The notes under the pieces: generated by a model
The model's input: the letters and a program-made list of their open reading frames with translations, nothing else
Databases searched by the model: none
What the model was told of the DNA's origin: nothing
Position numbers and translations under genes: made by a program
DNA from: CALMFT01 sp964563595
GTDB lineage: Bacteria > Patescibacteriota > Gracilibacteria > Absconditabacterales > Absconditicoccaceae
Assembly: GCA_964563595.1 (NCBI GenBank)
Contig: CAZLWR010000035.1
Span: 1 to 7,308, forward strand
Direction: 5' to 3'
Length of the DNA stretch: 7,308 bases
In this document: piece by piece, positions 6,507 to 7,308 of the stretch
Numbering within the stretch: position 1 is the stretch's first letter
How the letters are laid out: every line of letters begins with the position of its first letter

Positions 6507-7307
6507 TTAGGCTGGTAGGTCTTTGGATACTTGTTCTCCTACTAATTGGGATTTGTCATAGTACTCCTGATCAGGATAATAAGCAAAAAGGATCGAGCCT
6601 CATTTTAATGTTTCCATAATAGTATTTGGGTCTTCATTATTTGGTATGGTGAAACATCATTCACTTCTATCAACTGGTGCGGGATGGATAAATATTCAAC
6701 GTTCATCTGCTTGATCATTGAGATGAGGCTCTAGTCAAATCATACGCAATCATATTCGTTTTTTATCGGGATTGCGTGGTGGGGTGATAGTATCTGGGGT
6801 TTGATAGAATCATAAACTACTTTCATGCGAACCTGATTGATTTCAGAATTCTGTCGCAAATCCATTGCCTGATCATATACCATGTCACACATGTGTATAA
6901 AAGAGAACTTTTGGTGGCCTCTGTGAAAAATCTATAGAGTATAACCTCTTTTCGTTTCGATGTTTTGTGTAATCTACTATAGTCAGAATTGATTTTTTAA
7001 TAATTCATTGAGATTGCAATTTGAGATATCAATGCATGGCACTTGCGAATGCGTTATAGCTAGGCTTCTCTCATTCGATAGTGTTATAATAATTTTGTAT
7101 TTCTTGATTATCTGCGAATTGCAGAGTGATATTTTTATCTGTGATATTTGCGGAAATTGTTGTTTGTCTTGTCTGCTCAAGTGCTGCTGGGAATGACTCG
7201 TTTACGAGTTCTACTTTGATTCCAGACGAGCTCTTGTTAGTTTCTTTAGATCAAAAAAGACGAGCGATAAGTTGCTCTCATGCCCCTTGAAGTCCATTTT
7301 CTGCTCA
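6507..7307 (-). CDS. Murein L,D-transpeptidase catalytic domain protein (YkuD_2 type), N-terminus outside window
   Basis: The minus-strand frame is open from the window edge to TAA at 6509-6507 and gives 266 residues, with 15 of its 24 glycines encoded by TGA. The pattern is that of YkuD_2-type murein L,D-transpeptidases, which cross-link peptidoglycan through a catalytic Cys outside the membrane. It runs KRLYSIDF, FYTHVGHGIGSGNGFATEFG, GSHESSLGFY, LRMIGLEPHLNDQADERGIF, then IHPAPVDRSEGCFTIP with the catalytic His and Cys (Cys codon 6656-6654), and GGSILFAYY. The Gly preceding the Cys is a TGA codon. A signal peptide or membrane anchor, expected for the family, would lie outside the window. 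The gene converges on the exonuclease gene with 14 bases between the stop codons. A second TAA follows two codons later in frame. Fold assignment is strong; the exact substrate is unproven. Confidence 0.88.
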
Positions 7308-7308
7308 C

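Noticed and set aside
6983..7196. ORFs at 6983-7180 (-) and 7008-7196 (+)
   Set aside because: They lie in other frames of the L,D-transpeptidase gene, whose own frame stays open across the region with TGA as Gly.
1..7308. UGA read as tryptophan (mycoplasma-type code 4)
   Set aside because: TGA positions match conserved glycines, and TGG is used at Trp positions such as VWDAHG in the exonuclease.

Overview
The window comes from a bacterium that reads UGA as glycine (genetic code 25). This points to the candidate phyla Absconditabacteria (SR1) or Gracilibacteria (BD1-5/GN02). The evidence is direct. Five of the six genes are broken by TGA in the standard code, but each opens into one recognisable full-frame protein when TGA is glycine. 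Several TGAs sit at near-invariant glycines, such as the GPGRGSAAGS motif of DnaE and the Gly next to the catalytic Cys of the L,D-transpeptidase. I count 44 in-frame TGA codons. Tryptophan is encoded by TGG, and stops are TAA or TAG. The DNA is AT-rich and no tRNA, rRNA, CRISPR array or mobile element was seen.

Layout: (1) 1-3210 (+), the replicative polymerase DnaE, N-terminally truncated by the window edge. (2) 3211-3451, an AT-rich, hairpin-rich gap before a small cold-shock protein (3452-3658, +), which is followed by a clear intrinsic terminator. (3) On the minus strand, a radical SAM protein related to RlmN/Cfr (5286-4429), then an ECF-type sigma factor (4352-3771). (4) 5287-5586, a 300-base divergent regulatory region with a terminator-like hairpin facing the radical SAM gene and promoter-like boxes facing the next gene. 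(5) 5587-6492 (+), a stand-alone 5'-3' exonuclease equal to the 5'-nuclease domain of Pol I. (6) 7307-6507 (-), the C-terminal 266 residues of a YkuD_2-type murein L,D-transpeptidase, converging on the exonuclease gene.

DnaE and the 5' nuclease both serve DNA replication (chain extension and primer/flap removal). The cold-shock protein and ECF sigma are gene-expression regulators, and the L,D-transpeptidase acts on the cell wall. The most unusual gene is the radical SAM protein. It keeps the RlmN/Cfr fold landmarks, including the C-terminal GDDIDAACGQL-like segment, but has Leu in place of the methyl-carrying Cys, and Gly at the position of the other catalytic Cys. None of the four visible start codons has a Shine-Dalgarno sequence, and two have promoter-like boxes almost touching the ATG, so leaderless or SD-independent initiation is likely.
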